From an uncultured Actinomycetes bacterium (GTDB lineage Bacteria > Actinomycetota > Thermoleophilia > Gaiellales > F1-60-MAGs149), in contig CAINDT010000420.1 of NCBI GenBank assembly GCA_903847495.1, positions 1 through 5,425 of the forward strand: DNA of 5,425 nucleotides, written 5' to 3'. Position numbers and translations under genes: made by a program. Under the pieces are notes generated by a model. The model was not told the DNA's origin. It searched no databases and saw only the letters and a program-made list of their open reading frames with translations. Positions 4,873-5,425 of this stretch are shown here, in pieces; position 1 is the first letter of the stretch; each line of letters opens with the position of its first letter.

Positions 4873-5425
4873 GTGATTCGACACGATGTGATTGTCCTCG
4901 GTGCTGGTCTTGCCGGTATGCGCGCTGCGATCGAGGCGAAGCGGCAGGGCGTTGACGTCGCCGTCATCTCGAAGTTGCATCCCACGCGCTCGCATTCCGG
5001 TGCGGCGGAGGGCGGCATCAACGCCGCGCTCGGCAACGCCACGGAGGATTCGCCGGCCACGCACGCGTTCGACACCGTCAAGGGCTCGGACTACCTGGGC
5101 GACCAGGACGCGATCGAGATCTTCGCGAACGAGGCGCCCGGTGACATCTACGAGCTCGAGCACATGGGCGCGATCTTCACCCGTGCCGCCGACGGCAAGC
5201 TCGCGCAGCGCCCGTTCGGCGCCGCCGGCGCGCCGCGCACGGTCTACTCGGCCGACATCACGGGTCATGTCCTGATCCACGTGCTGTACGAGCAGCTCGT
5301 CAAGCACGAGATCAAGGTCTACGAGGAGTTCTTCGCCACGCAGGTCGTCGTTGACGGCGGCCAGTGCGCCGGCGTCATCGCCTGGGACACCCAGCGCGGC
5401 GGGCTCCACGCCATTCAGGCCAATC
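4873..5425 (+). CDS. sdhA: Succinate dehydrogenase/fumarate reductase flavoprotein subunit, N-terminal part (runs off the right edge)
   Basis: The first 184 residues of the FAD-carrying subunit of complex II are present. This subunit oxidises succinate to fumarate in the citric acid cycle, or does the reverse. DVIVLGAGLAG (5-15) is the FAD Rossmann motif. TRSHSGAAEGGINAAL (38-53) includes H41, the histidine that normally carries covalent FAD. HMGAIF (97-102), AQRPFG (111-116) and RTVYSADITGH (122-132) follow family order, with the substrate-side TGH present. The loop between RPFG and RT is only AAGAP, as short as in fumarate reductases and shorter than in Escherichia coli SdhA. The motif AAEGG has Glu where most SdhA have Gln. 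The gene starts with GTG after a strong ribosome-binding site and appears to be the first gene of its operon, since no sdhC/D/B precedes it. SdhB and the membrane anchors would be expected downstream. SdhA versus FrdA is not settled by sequence alone. Confidence 0.92.
   Translation, partial: MIRHDVIVLGAGLAGMRAAIEAKRQGVDVAVISKLHPTRSHSGAAEGGINAALGNATEDSPATHAFDTVKGSDYLGDQDAIEIFANEAPGDIYELEHMGAIFTRAADGKLAQRPFGAAGAPRTVYSADITGHVLIHVLYEQLVKHEIKVYEEFFATQVVVDGGQCAGVIAWDTQRGGLHAIQAN

Noticed and set aside
4711..5409. 232-codon open frame on the minus strand
   Set aside because: It is antisense to the clear SdhA N-terminus and crosses the promoter region; no family features.

Overview
The window is a piece of high-GC bacterial chromosome. 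It has short intergenic gaps, frequent GTG starts and four-base stop/start overlaps. The gene families and base composition suggest a high-GC actinobacterium, possibly of the Thermoleophilia (Solirubrobacter/Conexibacter-like) type. That placement is inferred from style and protein resemblance, not from a marker gene. Six genes are supported, five with a confident family assignment. All are ordinary metabolic or membrane genes; no mobile element, CRISPR array, RNA gene or defence cassette is visible.

Layout, left to right. (1) The 3' part of an agmatinase/arginase-family ureohydrolase on the + strand ends at 502. (2) A roughly 100-bp convergent gap (503-598) is almost entirely palindromes. 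Two near-identical self-complementary units in tandem (506-533 and 543-570) differ only by a compensatory base-pair change, and two smaller palindromes follow. (3) A minus-strand three-gene operon, pabB-pabC-pabA (3137 down to 599), has each junction formed by a GTGA stop/start overlap. It encodes the full route from chorismate to p-aminobenzoate for folate. (4) A divergent short-chain dehydrogenase/reductase on the + strand (3197-3967) follows. (5) A convergent six-helix membrane protein on the minus strand (4701-3940) overlaps the SDR tail by 28 bp. A 9-bp inverted repeat there carries both stop codons, one in each arm. (6) A divergent control region (4702-4872) has a recognisable promoter for each side and a GTGA-N6-TCAC Crp/GlxR-type palindrome between them. 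(7) The 5' part of a succinate dehydrogenase/fumarate reductase flavoprotein subunit on the + strand runs off the right edge.

How the genes work together. PabB and PabA would form the glutamine-dependent aminodeoxychorismate synthase, and PabC would eliminate pyruvate to give PABA. The PIKGT motif in PabB marks it as PabB rather than TrpE. The sdhA start, with a good GGAGG ribosome-binding site and a cAMP-receptor-type operator upstream, looks like the head of a respiratory complex II operon. The ureohydrolase, SDR and membrane gene have no obvious functional link to these.

The items most worth a second look are the covarying tandem palindromes at 502-599, the stop-codon-bearing inverted repeat at 3937-3970, and the Crp-like site between divergent promoters at 4780-4795.
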